Source: Jiulongibacter sp024742395
Lineage (GTDB): Bacteria; Bacteroidota; Bacteroidia; Cytophagales; Spirosomataceae
Assembly: GCA_965249455.1 (NCBI GenBank)
Contig: OZ252236.1
Coordinates: forward strand, 1 to 64,000
Direction: 5' to 3'
DNA length: 64,000 nt
Positions 52,776 through 62,296 of this stretch are shown here, piece after piece. The translations under genes and the position numbers were made by a program. Below the pieces are notes generated by a model, which had not been told where the DNA came from, searched no databases, and was given only the letters and a program-made list of their open reading frames with translations. Positions within the stretch are counted from its first letter, which is position 1. Every line of letters begins with the position of its first letter.

Positions 52776-55271
52776 TTAAACCTTTAGCTCTTCCTCAGGA
52801 TCATTCGTGATTTCAACATTCTCTTTTATCACAGAATCGTCTTGCCCTAGTACGACTTTGTAAGTTAAATTCTCAAAAACCGGTGGTCTAAATTCTCTTC
52901 CTGTCAACCTAATAGCCGTAACCAACTCATTGTTTTTCTGCTTATAAATTCTTAGAAGCTGGTTAGGTAAATTGGTTTTAATAATGGGTAAATAGCCGAT
53001 CGCCGTTCTTCCGTCGTTATCGAGTTGGTTTATAGTATGCGGCCAGCCCGGAAAGGTATTTGTAGAAGTGTTTTTTGAAAGATCAGCCAAAAAACGAATG
53101 GCTTCCAGTTTTATAGTTCTTTGAGAAAGATCAAAAAGAATGATCCCAAATCCGGAAGCCTTTTTCTGTGCTAACAGATACCTGTTCTTTTCTTTGTAAA
53201 TATCCTCCTCGGGATTGCCTACGGCATATACAAAATTCTTATTCCCGAATATATCCTGATACAGGCCAGTGTTTTTTAAACCATGATCTGGCCTGTCAGT
53301 AAAAGGTATATTGAGCTCATCAGGTTTAGACCATCTTGGATAACCCGTGGCTATAGCAGGGGTGCAATAGGTATAGCCACCATCTCTCTTTTCATCAATG
53401 CTGTATTGTACAATAAATGGCAAATGTTGATCTCCATTTATGTGAAATACAGCAGCCTTTTGCATCAGTCTGAGTACTTCGTCTCTTTGCTTTTTTGGCC
53501 AGCCTCCCGAGTCTAAATCACCAAAAAGGAACTCCTTTTTAGGGCCATGATGCGTTGCGACATTGGCAAATAAGGTTTGACTGAGCAAAACTTTCATAGA
53601 AGCATCTTTCCAGTCTTCTACCCAGTTTTTTAAAAACTCCATTTGTGGATTCCCCATCATCTCGAGCAACTCTGATTCCAGTTCGCTTCCATCCAGCCTA
53701 TCCGTTACATGATCTATTCTTCCATCACCTTTTCTGATCATTTCAGGACCAGATTTAAACATTCTGTCGCTCACAATGGCAAAACTGACGCCGCCATAGC
53801 ATAAGTGGGTAAACCAGGTACTAATGCCGGAGGGCAACAGTTCATTAAGATAAGGATCCGGTAAATGTTGACACTGCGTTCTGTTAACTACATTTACCAT
53901 TTTGGCTGTTTGAACATAACCTCCTCTGGCATCTCGTTTGGCTTCCCATTCTTCCATTGTAACCAGATTGCCACCTTCTCCCCAAAGGTTTCCCTGAAAA
54001 ACATCGTGATCATCTGGAGTACAAATGGTAGGCCTGTCTCTCATGATGCTTCCAAAAGCCCAACCAAACATAAACCACTTGCCTAAATAACTTAGAATTG
54101 CTTTTTCCTCAGGTTCCCTTTTGATAGGATAGCCGCCATTCTCTTCATATATCTGGTCGCCGGAAAAATACAGAATATCAGGATTCGTTTTCTCGAGGTT
54201 TTCAACCAATGGCCTATACGGAAACCCACTTCCATTCTGACAGGTTAATGCTCCCAATTTTAGTTTTTCAGTCGATGGTTCGTTCCGAATGAGTCCTTCG
54301 TAACTGTGAGACTCCTTATCTAACTCATAAACAAGTTTATAATCTACCGCATGGCTAGACTGCCAATCGTCAATTCTGAAAGTAGTTGTGAACGATTCCT
54401 GATGTACTTTTTGAACCTGCACCTCATGCCACTGATCACCCTTCTTCAAGTGTAAAGACACTTCCTGATTATCCTTACTGCCTATTGGCGGGAGTTGTGC
54501 TGTTAACTTCAGAGTTCTATTATGTAGTGTGTACATACTCCATAAAATGGGTCCGTAAGAAGCCGCCTTTTCCTGCAAAACTTTGGAACCTGTTACAGAA
54601 ATATTATTCCACCAAAAAGATGAGCCGCTCTTCGTATGTTTAAGGGCTATCCAGCCGTTTACATCCCTATGAACCTTTGAAGATATTTCGGCTGATAAAC
54701 CATTTCTATCTTTTATGCTAAAAAGGACTTCAGTGATGTTTTCCTGAGTTTCAGCCTTGAGCTCCATTTCAAAATTTTTGATATCAAACGACTGTTCAAT
54801 AAGCATAATTTTCTCTCCAATATATATATGGCCATCAATACTTACTCCGGCTTCAATGCCCTTACCAAAATAGCAGGCAGCAGGCAGGTTATCTGGATCT
54901 GTGCTGTCTCTTAAACCAATCTCGAACCCAATGGTAGATTCATTATTCTCCTTTTTAATAAGGCCTGCATTTGCCTTCAATTGTAAAAAACCATTGCCCT
55001 CTTTAAGCTTTAGCGTTAAGAAGTTCACTCTTGAGTTTTTGACTTTGCCGTCAAACTCAACTCTCCCATTCTGGACCCGCCAATCTTCCATGGGAATGCT
55101 CCAAAGGCTTTTATTGAGCCAAACTCTGTCATTCGTATTCTTGAAATCAAACTGATGTAATGGAGCTAAAATATTTGGTTCTTCCGCAGCACTCTTAAAA
55201 ACCGGACTCACACTAAAAACTGAAAGACTCGCTGCAAGTCTTTGCAAAAATATTCTTCGATCTAAAGGCAT
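52776..55271 (-). CDS. PhoD-like alkaline phosphatase/metallophosphoesterase, possibly Tat-exported
   Basis: The 831-residue protein starts MPLDRRIFLQRLAASLSVFSVS, a Tat-like twin-Arg leader. A concanavalin-like N-terminal part (about 35-240) precedes the PhoD-type phosphatase domain, with GDQIYEENGGYP, CTPDDHDVFQGN and FHINGDQHLPF supplying metal ligands. Such PhoD-like proteins occur in polysaccharide loci, where phosphate or sulfate esters may be substrates. It is the first gene of a small set (PhoD, sulfatase, GH127), separate from the downstream sugar-acid operon by 266 bp. Confidence 0.82.
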   Translation of the reverse strand: MPLDRRIFLQRLAASLSVFSVSPVFKSAAEEPNILAPLHQFDFKNTNDRVWLNKSLWSIPMEDWRVQNGRVEFDGKVKNSRVNFLTLKLKEGNGFLQLKANAGLIKKENNESTIGFEIGLRDSTDPDNLPAACYFGKGIEAGVSIDGHIYIGEKIMLIEQSFDIKNFEMELKAETQENITEVLFSIKDRNGLSAEISSKVHRDVNGWIALKHTKSGSSFWWNNISVTGSKVLQEKAASYGPILWSMYTLHNRTLKLTAQLPPIGSKDNQEVSLHLKKGDQWHEVQVQKVHQESFTTTFRIDDWQSSHAVDYKLVYELDKESHSYEGLIRNEPSTEKLKLGALTCQNGSGFPYRPLVENLEKTNPDILYFSGDQIYEENGGYPIKREPEEKAILSYLGKWFMFGWAFGSIMRDRPTICTPDDHDVFQGNLWGEGGNLVTMEEWEAKRDARGGYVQTAKMVNVVNRTQCQHLPDPYLNELLPSGISTWFTHLCYGGVSFAIVSDRMFKSGPEMIRKGDGRIDHVTDRLDGSELESELLEMMGNPQMEFLKNWVEDWKDASMKVLLSQTLFANVATHHGPKKEFLFGDLDSGGWPKKQRDEVLRLMQKAAVFHINGDQHLPFIVQYSIDEKRDGGYTYCTPAIATGYPRWSKPDELNIPFTDRPDHGLKNTGLYQDIFGNKNFVYAVGNPEEDIYKEKNRYLLAQKKASGFGIILFDLSQRTIKLEAIRFLADLSKNTSTNTFPGWPHTINQLDNDGRTAIGYLPIIKTNLPNQLLRIYKQKNNELVTAIRLTGREFRPPVFENLTYKVVLGQDDSVIKENVEITNDPEEELKV

Positions 55272-55305
55272 TTTATATAGGGTTGAAACTCGGTTTAAGA
55301 TAATA

Positions 55306-55340
55306 AATAAAAATAGGCCGGAAGCAATACTCCCGGCTTT
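55306..55340 (-). terminator. Possible terminator between catabolic transcripts
   Basis: GCCGG at 55317-55321 pairs with CCGGC at 55333-55337, followed on the minus strand by CTATTTTTATT. It lies about 200 bp past the aldolase gene stop and just before the PhoD-like gene start region. Confidence 0.4.
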
Positions 55341-55537
55341 TCTCGTCTACCTTATCCTATGTATTTGTCGTATAAAATCCTGACTCCAGCCTAAACAGAT
55401 TTCTATAGAAGTATGTTTAGGAATGATGCATTAAAGCCTCGTTTAATACAACGTAAAGTAGCAAAAGAAAAAGCGATGATTTATGCCGTGTATTAACCTA
55501 AAGTAGCTCTATATTAGCCAGCTTTAGCATTTGCTTT

Positions 55538-56185
55538 TTATGGTAGAAAATTCTGGATTTCGCCCTTAATGGCCTGAAAATGACCTTTTAGGCCTCGCAG
55601 ATCTTTTGAAGCTAGTATTTCTTTAGGTAATAATGAACCGCCCATTCCCACGCCGTAAACATTCGCCTTAAAAAAGGACTGAATGTTTTCTTTAGATACG
55701 CCGCCTGTAGGCAATAACTTTATCGAATTTAAAGGCCCCATGAGGTCTTTAATGTATTTCACGCCTAATTGTGTAGCCGGAAATACCTTCACCGCTGTAG
55801 CTCCTAAAGACCAGGCCTTATAAATTTCGGTGGGAGTATAGGCACCGGGAAAAATAGGGATGCTTTCTTTTACAGATGTGGATATTACTTCCTCATCAAT
55901 GATGGGGGTAACCATAAACTGCGAACCCGCATTTTTTGCCTTCTGGTAGTCCTCTATATTACAAACAGTACCAGCCCCGATATTTAATTCGGGAAACTCT
56001 TTTGCAAGAGTAGAGATTATTTCAGCTGCTCCAGGAGTATTCATGGTGATTTCTAAAGTATAAAAACCACAGGACAAATAGGTTTCGGCCACCCATTTAG
56101 CCGCCTCGGCCTCTATTCCTCTAACAATACCAACAATGGGTAATTGTTTGAACTTACTTTCTGAAAACGGTATTTTATTTGGCAT
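55538..56185 (-). CDS. 2-dehydro-3-deoxy-6-phosphogalactonate/gluconate aldolase
   Basis: The 215-residue class I aldolase of the Eda/DgoA family has GIVRGIEAEAAKWVAE and LEITMNTPGAAE at the start. The GAGTVCNIEDYQKA loop and the Schiff-base Lys region ATAVKVFPATQLGVKYIKDL follow, and GGVSKENIQSFFKANVYGVGMGG is the phosphate-binding end. It splits KDPGal or KDPG into pyruvate and glyceraldehyde 3-phosphate. Its start overlaps the end of the kinase gene by 11 bp, and the pair with a KDGal kinase favours KDPGal as substrate. It corresponds to DauD in the anhydrogalactose route. Confidence 0.9.
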   Translation of the reverse strand: MPNKIPFSESKFKQLPIVGIVRGIEAEAAKWVAETYLSCGFYTLEITMNTPGAAEIISTLAKEFPELNIGAGTVCNIEDYQKAKNAGSQFMVTPIIDEEVISTSVKESIPIFPGAYTPTEIYKAWSLGATAVKVFPATQLGVKYIKDLMGPLNSIKLLPTGGVSKENIQSFFKANVYGVGMGGSLLPKEILASKDLRGLKGHFQAIKGEIQNFLP

Positions 56186-57125
56186 GCTGAAGCATTAATT
56201 TTCTTTGACCTTTTAGCAATGCAAACTCCAGTTCGCTTTCATCTAAAAGCTTTACACTATTATCAGCAACCAGAGATTTTAATGCGAAACTATATAAGCT
56301 GAACATTGGCTCAGAGGCACTTAAAAATATGATTTCTTCTGTTTCATTTAAACCAGACAACTCACTCCCTATTAACAAGCCACTCAAATAGTAAAAACTA
56401 TTCTCCTCAGGTTCATTATAAAGGATTGATTTGGCTCTGATGGTGAACAGGGCTGAACTTAATTTACCCTCGTTTCCATCCTTTACTCCGGCCAGAAAAG
56501 ATTTTTCTCTTTCTGGGGTAAAAGGAGCTTTAAGAATACTACTGGCCAGAATACTGTGACTAGAAATCAGGTCAAACAATTCTCCGGTCATATAGGTTTT
56601 CATCTCGGTAAAAAAGCCCGAGCGATATGTAAGATGCTTGCTATGCGTACCAGGCAAAACCAACAGGCCTGAATTGAACGACTGAAGATTATCAGCCAAA
56701 CCAATGGCCTGAACCTCCTCACCTCTCATTACACTGTCCTTACTCTTTACACCCGAAACCAGAAGAACTGTTTTGTCTTCGTTCAACGGGATTTTCCAGG
56801 TACAAATATTTTTCCCTGAAGCATCTAATGGCATATCGGCATAAGGCAATTCTACTAACCCGATGTTTGAAGAAGCCATTCCTGAAACCACAATCAATTT
56901 CGCTTCATGATTTGGCTTCAACAATGCTACCTGAGAAGCTAAATAGTCAGAAAAAAAAGAGATTCTAGAGCTTTCACTTACGGCTGTGTAGCTTTCATTT
57001 AGGGCCTTAATTCCTAAACCTGATTTTATTTCATCAATTACTTTCAGGGTACTTGTCTCTACAAGACGTAATCTGAAATTACTGGTTCCCCAGTCGAAAC
57101 TAATGAAATATTTCTGGTCCTCCAT
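56175..57125 (-). CDS. dgoK: 2-dehydro-3-deoxygalactonokinase
   Basis: The 316-residue DgoK-family kinase has the ASKHA-type N-terminal phosphate-binding strand YFISFDWGTSNFRLRLVE, VSGMASSNIGLVELPY and VVSGVKS-like loops, LVLPGTHSKHL (nucleotide or sugar contact), then YYLSGLLIGSELSGL near the C-terminus. It phosphorylates 2-keto-3-deoxygalactonate. It is four bases downstream of the aldehyde dehydrogenase gene and overlaps the aldolase gene, so it belongs to one operon. It corresponds to DauC. Confidence 0.9.
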   Translation of the reverse strand: MEDQKYFISFDWGTSNFRLRLVETSTLKVIDEIKSGLGIKALNESYTAVSESSRISFFSDYLASQVALLKPNHEAKLIVVSGMASSNIGLVELPYADMPLDASGKNICTWKIPLNEDKTVLLVSGVKSKDSVMRGEEVQAIGLADNLQSFNSGLLVLPGTHSKHLTYRSGFFTEMKTYMTGELFDLISSHSILASSILKAPFTPEREKSFLAGVKDGNEGKLSSALFTIRAKSILYNEPEENSFYYLSGLLIGSELSGLNETEEIIFLSASEPMFSLYSFALKSLVADNSVKLLDESELEFALLKGQRKLMLQHAK

Positions 57126-57128
57126 ATT

Positions 57129-58565
57129 TTAGGTTAAAGCTTTACTCACACGCTTTTTTATAAGGTAATCGTCCAGGGCATACGTGGAGCAGTCTACGCC
57201 TATTCCACTATTTTTTATCCCTCCATGTGGCAAATATATGTCGTATTTTACACCATTTACCTGTACTTCGCCAAATTCCAGGTTCTCGACGAAATAATTT
57301 ACGGTACTTTGATCACTTGAAAAAACGTAAGACGCCAGACCTGCATTGGTATTATTGGCATAGCCAAGTACCTCTTCTTTGGTTGAAAAAGGTATAACTA
57401 CTGCCACCGGCCCAAAGACCTCTTCCTGCAATATTTCGGCATAGGGGTTAGTTAGTTTTATTAATGTAGGTTCGAAATAAAACCCCATTTGATCCTTAGA
57501 CTTTCCGCCTGTTAATAGTTCTCCTCCTTGCTGAAGTGCGGTATCTACAAATTGCTTCACTTTCGTAAGCGAAGCCTTATTTGCTAAAGGTCCCATATCA
57601 GGTGCATTTTCTCTTCCAAAGCCCAGGATGGTACTTTCAAATTTCTGTTTTATACCTTCTAGATATTCATCAAATACTGTTTCATGTACAAAAAATCTAT
57701 TGGGAGCTACACAGATTTGTCCTGCATTACCAATTTTAAGAGCTGCTCCTACCTGTACGGCCAGTTTCAAATCTGCATCAGCCATCACTATGAATGGTGC
57801 GTTCCCTCCACACTCCATGCTGTATCTTTTAATTGAGGTTTTGCTGCTTTGCTGTATTAATTTTTGAGCAGTTTCTGTAGAGCCTATCATCGTTATTAAC
57901 TGTGGAATGGTGCTTTCGCAAAGCGGCATACCGACATTCTCAATATCGCCGCATAGTACATTAATTACTCCTTTAGGAAAATTAATTTCTTCGCAAATTT
58001 CTCCTACCATATAAGCAGAAAGCGAAGAAAACTCTGAAGGTTTAATGATGATAGAACAGCCTGCTGCTAAAGCCGGACCGAGCTTAAAGCCTAAGTTTAA
58101 AAGCGGGAAATTATATGCCAGGAAAGCTACACATACACCCAAAGGCTGCGAAAGTAACTGATGCTCATGAGTGCCCTCTTTGTCAGGAATTGCCAAAGTC
58201 GTTCTTTTCCTTATTTCCTCAGGATAATACTCCAATGAATTTACGATGCTGGTCAAATCTTCCTCTGTGCCCTCCCAGGTTTTACCCATTTCAAACATGA
58301 TGCTTTCTCTTAGCCTCTCTCTATTTGCAATAAGTTTGTTCCTAAGTTTTCCTATCCATTCTAACCTTTCCTCTAAAGGCAGTTTTGACCAAAACTTAAA
58401 ACCCTCTTTGGCGGCTTCTAGGGCTTCCTGAGTATCAGATTTAGTGGCCCAGGCAATTTGTCCAATAATTTCTTCATTGCCGGGGCAAACGAGATCAAAC
58501 ACTTTTGAGTCTGATGCTTCTTTAAGCTCTCCGTTAATGTATAATTTCTTTAAACCGTATTTCAT
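57129..58565 (-). CDS. Aldehyde dehydrogenase, candidate anhydrogalactose dehydrogenase
   Basis: The 478-residue NAD(P)-dependent aldehyde dehydrogenase has AYNFPLLNLGFKLGPALAAG (Asn in the active site), SMECGGNAPFIV (Glu) and GQICVAPNRFFV (catalytic Cys), then EILQEEVFGPVAVVIPF. Being first in a run with a cycloisomerase, KDGal kinase and KDPGal aldolase fits the dehydrogenase (DauA role) that oxidises 3,6-anhydro-D-galactose. The same arrangement could oxidise another sugar or semialdehyde, so the substrate remains inferred. Confidence 0.88.
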   Translation of the reverse strand: MKYGLKKLYINGELKEASDSKVFDLVCPGNEEIIGQIAWATKSDTQEALEAAKEGFKFWSKLPLEERLEWIGKLRNKLIANRERLRESIMFEMGKTWEGTEEDLTSIVNSLEYYPEEIRKRTTLAIPDKEGTHEHQLLSQPLGVCVAFLAYNFPLLNLGFKLGPALAAGCSIIIKPSEFSSLSAYMVGEICEEINFPKGVINVLCGDIENVGMPLCESTIPQLITMIGSTETAQKLIQQSSKTSIKRYSMECGGNAPFIVMADADLKLAVQVGAALKIGNAGQICVAPNRFFVHETVFDEYLEGIKQKFESTILGFGRENAPDMGPLANKASLTKVKQFVDTALQQGGELLTGGKSKDQMGFYFEPTLIKLTNPYAEILQEEVFGPVAVVIPFSTKEEVLGYANNTNAGLASYVFSSDQSTVNYFVENLEFGEVQVNGVKYDIYLPHGGIKNSGIGVDCSTYALDDYLIKKRVSKALT

Positions 58566-58577
58566 AAGCTGGTGTTT

Positions 58578-59744
58578 TTATTGAAATAATCCTGTTGTCT
58601 CCAGTTTAGATTCCTCCATGGCATAATTATACAGTACCTCTTCATTCAGGTCAAAACCTAAACCGGGTTTATCTGAAATTTTAAACTGGCCTTCTTCATT
58701 GATTTCAATGGCCGGACTGGTTAATTGATCTCTCAGAGCGTTCTCAGTACGATCATATTCCATCAATGCCGCATCAGGGAACATCCTTCCCGGCATTATA
58801 TCCAGATTAGCAATAAAGTGAGTTGCTGCCGCCAGAGCAATACCGGTACCCCAGGTATGTGGTACTATTTCTACCCCGTGTGTGGTGGCCAAAGCACTGA
58901 TTCTTTTTGCCTCTGTAAGACCGCCAGAGGCACATATATCCGGTTGAACTATATCCACAGAATTTGCTGATAACAGTCGGTGAAACCCAAACCTTAAATA
59001 TTCACACTCACCACCTGAAATGGGAATGCTTGTCTTACTTCTTAGCTCATTGTATTGATGGTAGTATTCAGGAGATATTGGCTCCTCAAACCAGCCTATA
59101 TTGTATTGTTCTATTTCTTTGCCGAGCTGTACCGCCTCACGTAAGTTATAAGCATGATTGGCATCTACCATAAGTTTAATTTCTGGCCCTATGGCTTCTC
59201 TTATTCTTTTGACATTCTCAATATCTTTTTCAAGTGTTAATCCCACTTTAATTTTCATTGCCTTAAAACCTTGCTTCACATAACTTTGGGCTTCAGCAGC
59301 CAGCGTTTCTGGCATGTCTTCACACTGCGTAAAGTACATTCCCGTGGCATAAGGCATAATGGTTTCTCTTTTTTTACCACCCAATAAAGTATGTACGGGC
59401 AGATCGAGAATCTTGCCTTTTAAATCCCAAAGTGCCACGTCTATGGCACTCATTGCACTTACCAAAACCCCACTTCTGGCATAATCGAGGGTTCGTCTGT
59501 ACATCAGATTCCAGATGGTCTCGCTTTCTAATGGGTTTTGACCCACTATGAAAGTCTTTAAAAAGTCAACACCGGCCTTTATAACAGGTGCGGGGCCGTA
59601 GCCCTCTCCCCAGCCCACCTGACCTGTATCACTGGTAATTTTAACGATGCATATTTTTCTTTCGCTGTACTCCCATTGTGAGAAGTAAAAGCTCTCTTTT
59701 AATTGATCTTTGAGTACATAAGACTCAATGGATACTATTTTCAT
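58578..59744 (-). CDS. Enolase-superfamily sugar-acid cycloisomerase/dehydratase (Gci-like)
   Basis: The 388-residue mandelate racemase/muconate lactonizing-type enzyme has the ligands in place: Lys164 and Lys166 (KIKVG), Asp194 in MVDANHAY, Glu220 in WFEEP, Glu246 in GGECEYL, and His296 in PHTWGTGIALAAA. Overall wording (LMYRRTLDYARSGVLVSAMS, VALWDLKGK, ALMEYDRTENALRDQL) resembles Agrobacterium D-galactarolactone cycloisomerase. In the operon context it may instead be the 3,6-anhydrogalactonate cycloisomerase (DauB role). It precedes the aldehyde dehydrogenase gene by 12 bp. Confidence 0.88.
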   Translation of the reverse strand: MKIVSIESYVLKDQLKESFYFSQWEYSERKICIVKITSDTGQVGWGEGYGPAPVIKAGVDFLKTFIVGQNPLESETIWNLMYRRTLDYARSGVLVSAMSAIDVALWDLKGKILDLPVHTLLGGKKRETIMPYATGMYFTQCEDMPETLAAEAQSYVKQGFKAMKIKVGLTLEKDIENVKRIREAIGPEIKLMVDANHAYNLREAVQLGKEIEQYNIGWFEEPISPEYYHQYNELRSKTSIPISGGECEYLRFGFHRLLSANSVDIVQPDICASGGLTEAKRISALATTHGVEIVPHTWGTGIALAAATHFIANLDIMPGRMFPDAALMEYDRTENALRDQLTSPAIEINEEGQFKISDKPGLGFDLNEEVLYNYAMEESKLETTGLFQ

Positions 59745-59805
59745 GTTTCTAAATTTTAAAATATGTGTTGCTGCCAGACGGTAACTACTTTCTGTTTTGA
59801 GGGTT

Positions 59806-60804
59806 CTACTTTCCGTTGGCTACTCCGAGAACAAGTGTGGCAAGAATTAAAACCAAGAGTCCCAGTAACAGCCACTTAAATGAATTTGAGTTCTTTTCCC
59901 ACTCGTTATTGAGGTAAGCCCAAATGTTACTTATGATTAATGAAACTCCGAGTAAAATGGGCCATCCAATTACCGGCCCCATCTCACCCATTAAAGTAGC
60001 TCCCTGCCCGTAAACCCCTAAAGCACCAAACCAGAAAATGGCAGAAAGAGCAGCCCACCTATAGGCTTTTGCTGACTTTAGCACTGTGAATGAGTCCCAA
60101 GATTTGTTTTTGACCAATAGATATAGGGCATATCCTCCGTTCATTATGAATGCTCCCCATAAAACCACTACCCAAACAGCCAAACTGCTGTTTCTCTCTA
60201 AAGCTCCATAGGTTTGAGCAATTTCTCCTACCGGCTGAGCTTCTACAAAACCTACATTTAATAAGGCTGATAGCACGCCGCTAATTAAAGCAATGAGTAA
60301 ACCTAATTTTAGGTTACTGCCTGACTCAGATTTGTTTTCTTTATCTCTTAGAATACCCGCAAAGGCAGTAATACCAACACCAATCAGCATTATGAAAACG
60401 CCTGCCAATATATAAGAAAAAGCCGCCAATTCTGTGACGTTTTCCATACCGAAAAGTGGAATTAAACTACCCACCGCTGAGCAGGAGCCCATTACTATTC
60501 CGTAGGTGAGTGAGATACCAATGAATGGTATACTCTTACCAAACATAATACCTCCTATGCCCCAAAGAAAGCCGAAAAACATTCCTAAATATATGGCTGA
60601 AAGCGGAGCAGCAGATATTGCTGAAAACAAATCTGGCACTACAGCATATGCCCACACAAATGGCAATAAAATCATGGCCACAAAAGAATGAATGAGCCAC
60701 CAGGCCTCCCATTTAAGAGGGCTCATAAATTTCATCCCCAGGCCAAAAGACCCTTGGAAAATACTGGCTACCAGTATGATAAAAAGTGGTAAGAGAACGG
60801 TCAT
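59806..60804 (-). CDS. RhaT-like sugar/proton symporter
   Basis: The 332-residue membrane protein has ten predicted spans and resembles the L-rhamnose-H+ symporter family (LVASIFQGSFGLGMKF; WEAWWLIHSFVAMILLPFVWAY; FGFLWGIGGIMFGKSIPFIGISLTYGIVMG). It is about 60 bp upstream of the cycloisomerase gene, so it likely imports the sugar or sugar acid this operon degrades. The exact substrate cannot be told from sequence. Confidence 0.85.
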   Translation of the reverse strand: MTVLLPLFIILVASIFQGSFGLGMKFMSPLKWEAWWLIHSFVAMILLPFVWAYAVVPDLFSAISAAPLSAIYLGMFFGFLWGIGGIMFGKSIPFIGISLTYGIVMGSCSAVGSLIPLFGMENVTELAAFSYILAGVFIMLIGVGITAFAGILRDKENKSESGSNLKLGLLIALISGVLSALLNVGFVEAQPVGEIAQTYGALERNSSLAVWVVVLWGAFIMNGGYALYLLVKNKSWDSFTVLKSAKAYRWAALSAIFWFGALGVYGQGATLMGEMGPVIGWPILLGVSLIISNIWAYLNNEWEKNSNSFKWLLLGLLVLILATLVLGVANGK

Positions 60805-60908
60805 AAGGGTTGAATCTTTTTTACAAAAAAAACTCTTAATTCACCATACCCTAATGTCTTATTTAGCTGAGGTCTGCACTATATTACCTATTTCTGCACT
60901 TTGCTGAT

Positions 60909-62207
60909 TTACGCTATGAATATATAGATCAACACAACGGTGAGGCCGGCCAGAATAGAATAAATGAAAGATAAAACTGAAAACGTTTTCAGCACCTTTG
61001 TAACCGAAACCTGATGCAGTTCTTTAAACAACCAGAAAAAGCTACTATTGACATGAATTACCCCAAGAGAACCTGCACAAATAGCCGCTGTGATAAGTTG
61101 CGGAGGAATCTCAGCTTTGCTTATTAGGGGCGTCACTATAGATGCCGTAGTAAGTAAAGATACGGTAATAGATCCCGTTAGCGTAGTTAATAGCATAGCT
61201 AACAAGAAAGGAAGCAATAGATAAAAGCCATTTAACTCTCCTATCTGTGGCAAGGTATTATTGACAATTTCGGTGTCCTTAATTATTTGGCCAAAGGCCC
61301 CTCCTGCCCCTGTAATTAAAATGACCATGGCAGATTTAGATGCCGCCTGCCCGCACAATTCATTGAGCTTTGAGGAGAATCCCTCCCTTTTTAAAAGAAA
61401 AAGAGAAACACCCAGACCCATGAATAAAGCCCACACAGGGTTTTGAATAAATTGCAAAAGCCCTTGATCTGAATTAATGAATGCACCGGTACTCATTAAC
61501 AATATTGGTGCTAGTAAAGCAGCAAAAGGCAATAGCTTTTTATACCCCGTATTAGTAAGGGGCTCTTCGTAAGAATCCCTTTTTATGGCAATTTCTGTTG
61601 AAGCTTCTCTTTTTGACCATCGGTTTATTAGCCAGGTTCCTGGAATTACAGCGGCCAATGCCACCAGAAAATTTGTGGGAATGATGCTCCCCAGTTCAAT
61701 ATTAAACATGGAAGACACCGCTACCGGACCGGGCGTAGGCGGAATCAATGCATGAGAAACTGTTAGACTCAGAGCCAGACTTAATCCAAGAAAAAGGGCA
61801 GATTTCCCAGTTTTTTTAGACAGAGCCACAATGGTAGGCAATAAAGTGAGATAAGCCACATCCATAAACACCGGAATTCCCACCAAAAGGCCAATAAAAG
61901 CCATACTATAAACGAGGTTTTCTTTCCCGAAAACAGAAATTATGGTATTGGCTATCACGTTGGCACCACCGCTTTCAGCCAAAATTTCGCCGAGTAAAGT
62001 ACCCAGAAAAATAACCAGACCAATCCATTTTAAGGTATTACCGAATCCGCTAAAAAGACTATTTGAAGTTTCTTTTACATCCATTCCGCTGGTTAACCCT
62101 AAAAACAACCCTGCAAAAAGTAGCAGAAAAATAGGGTTTATCTTTAACCATGAGACCCCTAGTATTAATAAGACAATGGTAAGAAGGAGTAGAAAAATAC
62201 TTTCCAT
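60909..62207 (-). CDS. GntP-family (gluconate-type) sugar-acid permease
   Basis: The 432-residue transporter has about twelve spans and resembles the GntP/gluconate:H+ symporter family (GLFLGLTSGMDVKETSNSLFSGFGNTLKWIGLVIFLGTLLGEILAESGG; ALIPPTPGPVAVSSMF; LTGSITVSLLTTASIV). It probably takes up sugar acids such as gluconate or galactonate. Two different transporters in one locus suggest both a sugar and a sugar acid are imported. Confidence 0.88.
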   Translation of the reverse strand: MESIFLLLLTIVLLILGVSWLKINPIFLLLFAGLFLGLTSGMDVKETSNSLFSGFGNTLKWIGLVIFLGTLLGEILAESGGANVIANTIISVFGKENLVYSMAFIGLLVGIPVFMDVAYLTLLPTIVALSKKTGKSALFLGLSLALSLTVSHALIPPTPGPVAVSSMFNIELGSIIPTNFLVALAAVIPGTWLINRWSKREASTEIAIKRDSYEEPLTNTGYKKLLPFAALLAPILLMSTGAFINSDQGLLQFIQNPVWALFMGLGVSLFLLKREGFSSKLNELCGQAASKSAMVILITGAGGAFGQIIKDTEIVNNTLPQIGELNGFYLLLPFLLAMLLTTLTGSITVSLLTTASIVTPLISKAEIPPQLITAAICAGSLGVIHVNSSFFWLFKELHQVSVTKVLKTFSVLSFIYSILAGLTVVLIYIFIA

Positions 62208-62296
62208 ACATTTTCAATTTTCCCAAATCTAACTCTCCATTCTTTGCAAATGTGCCATAATTTTAACCGGTCATTGGCCCAGGTTAACCTAAACAA

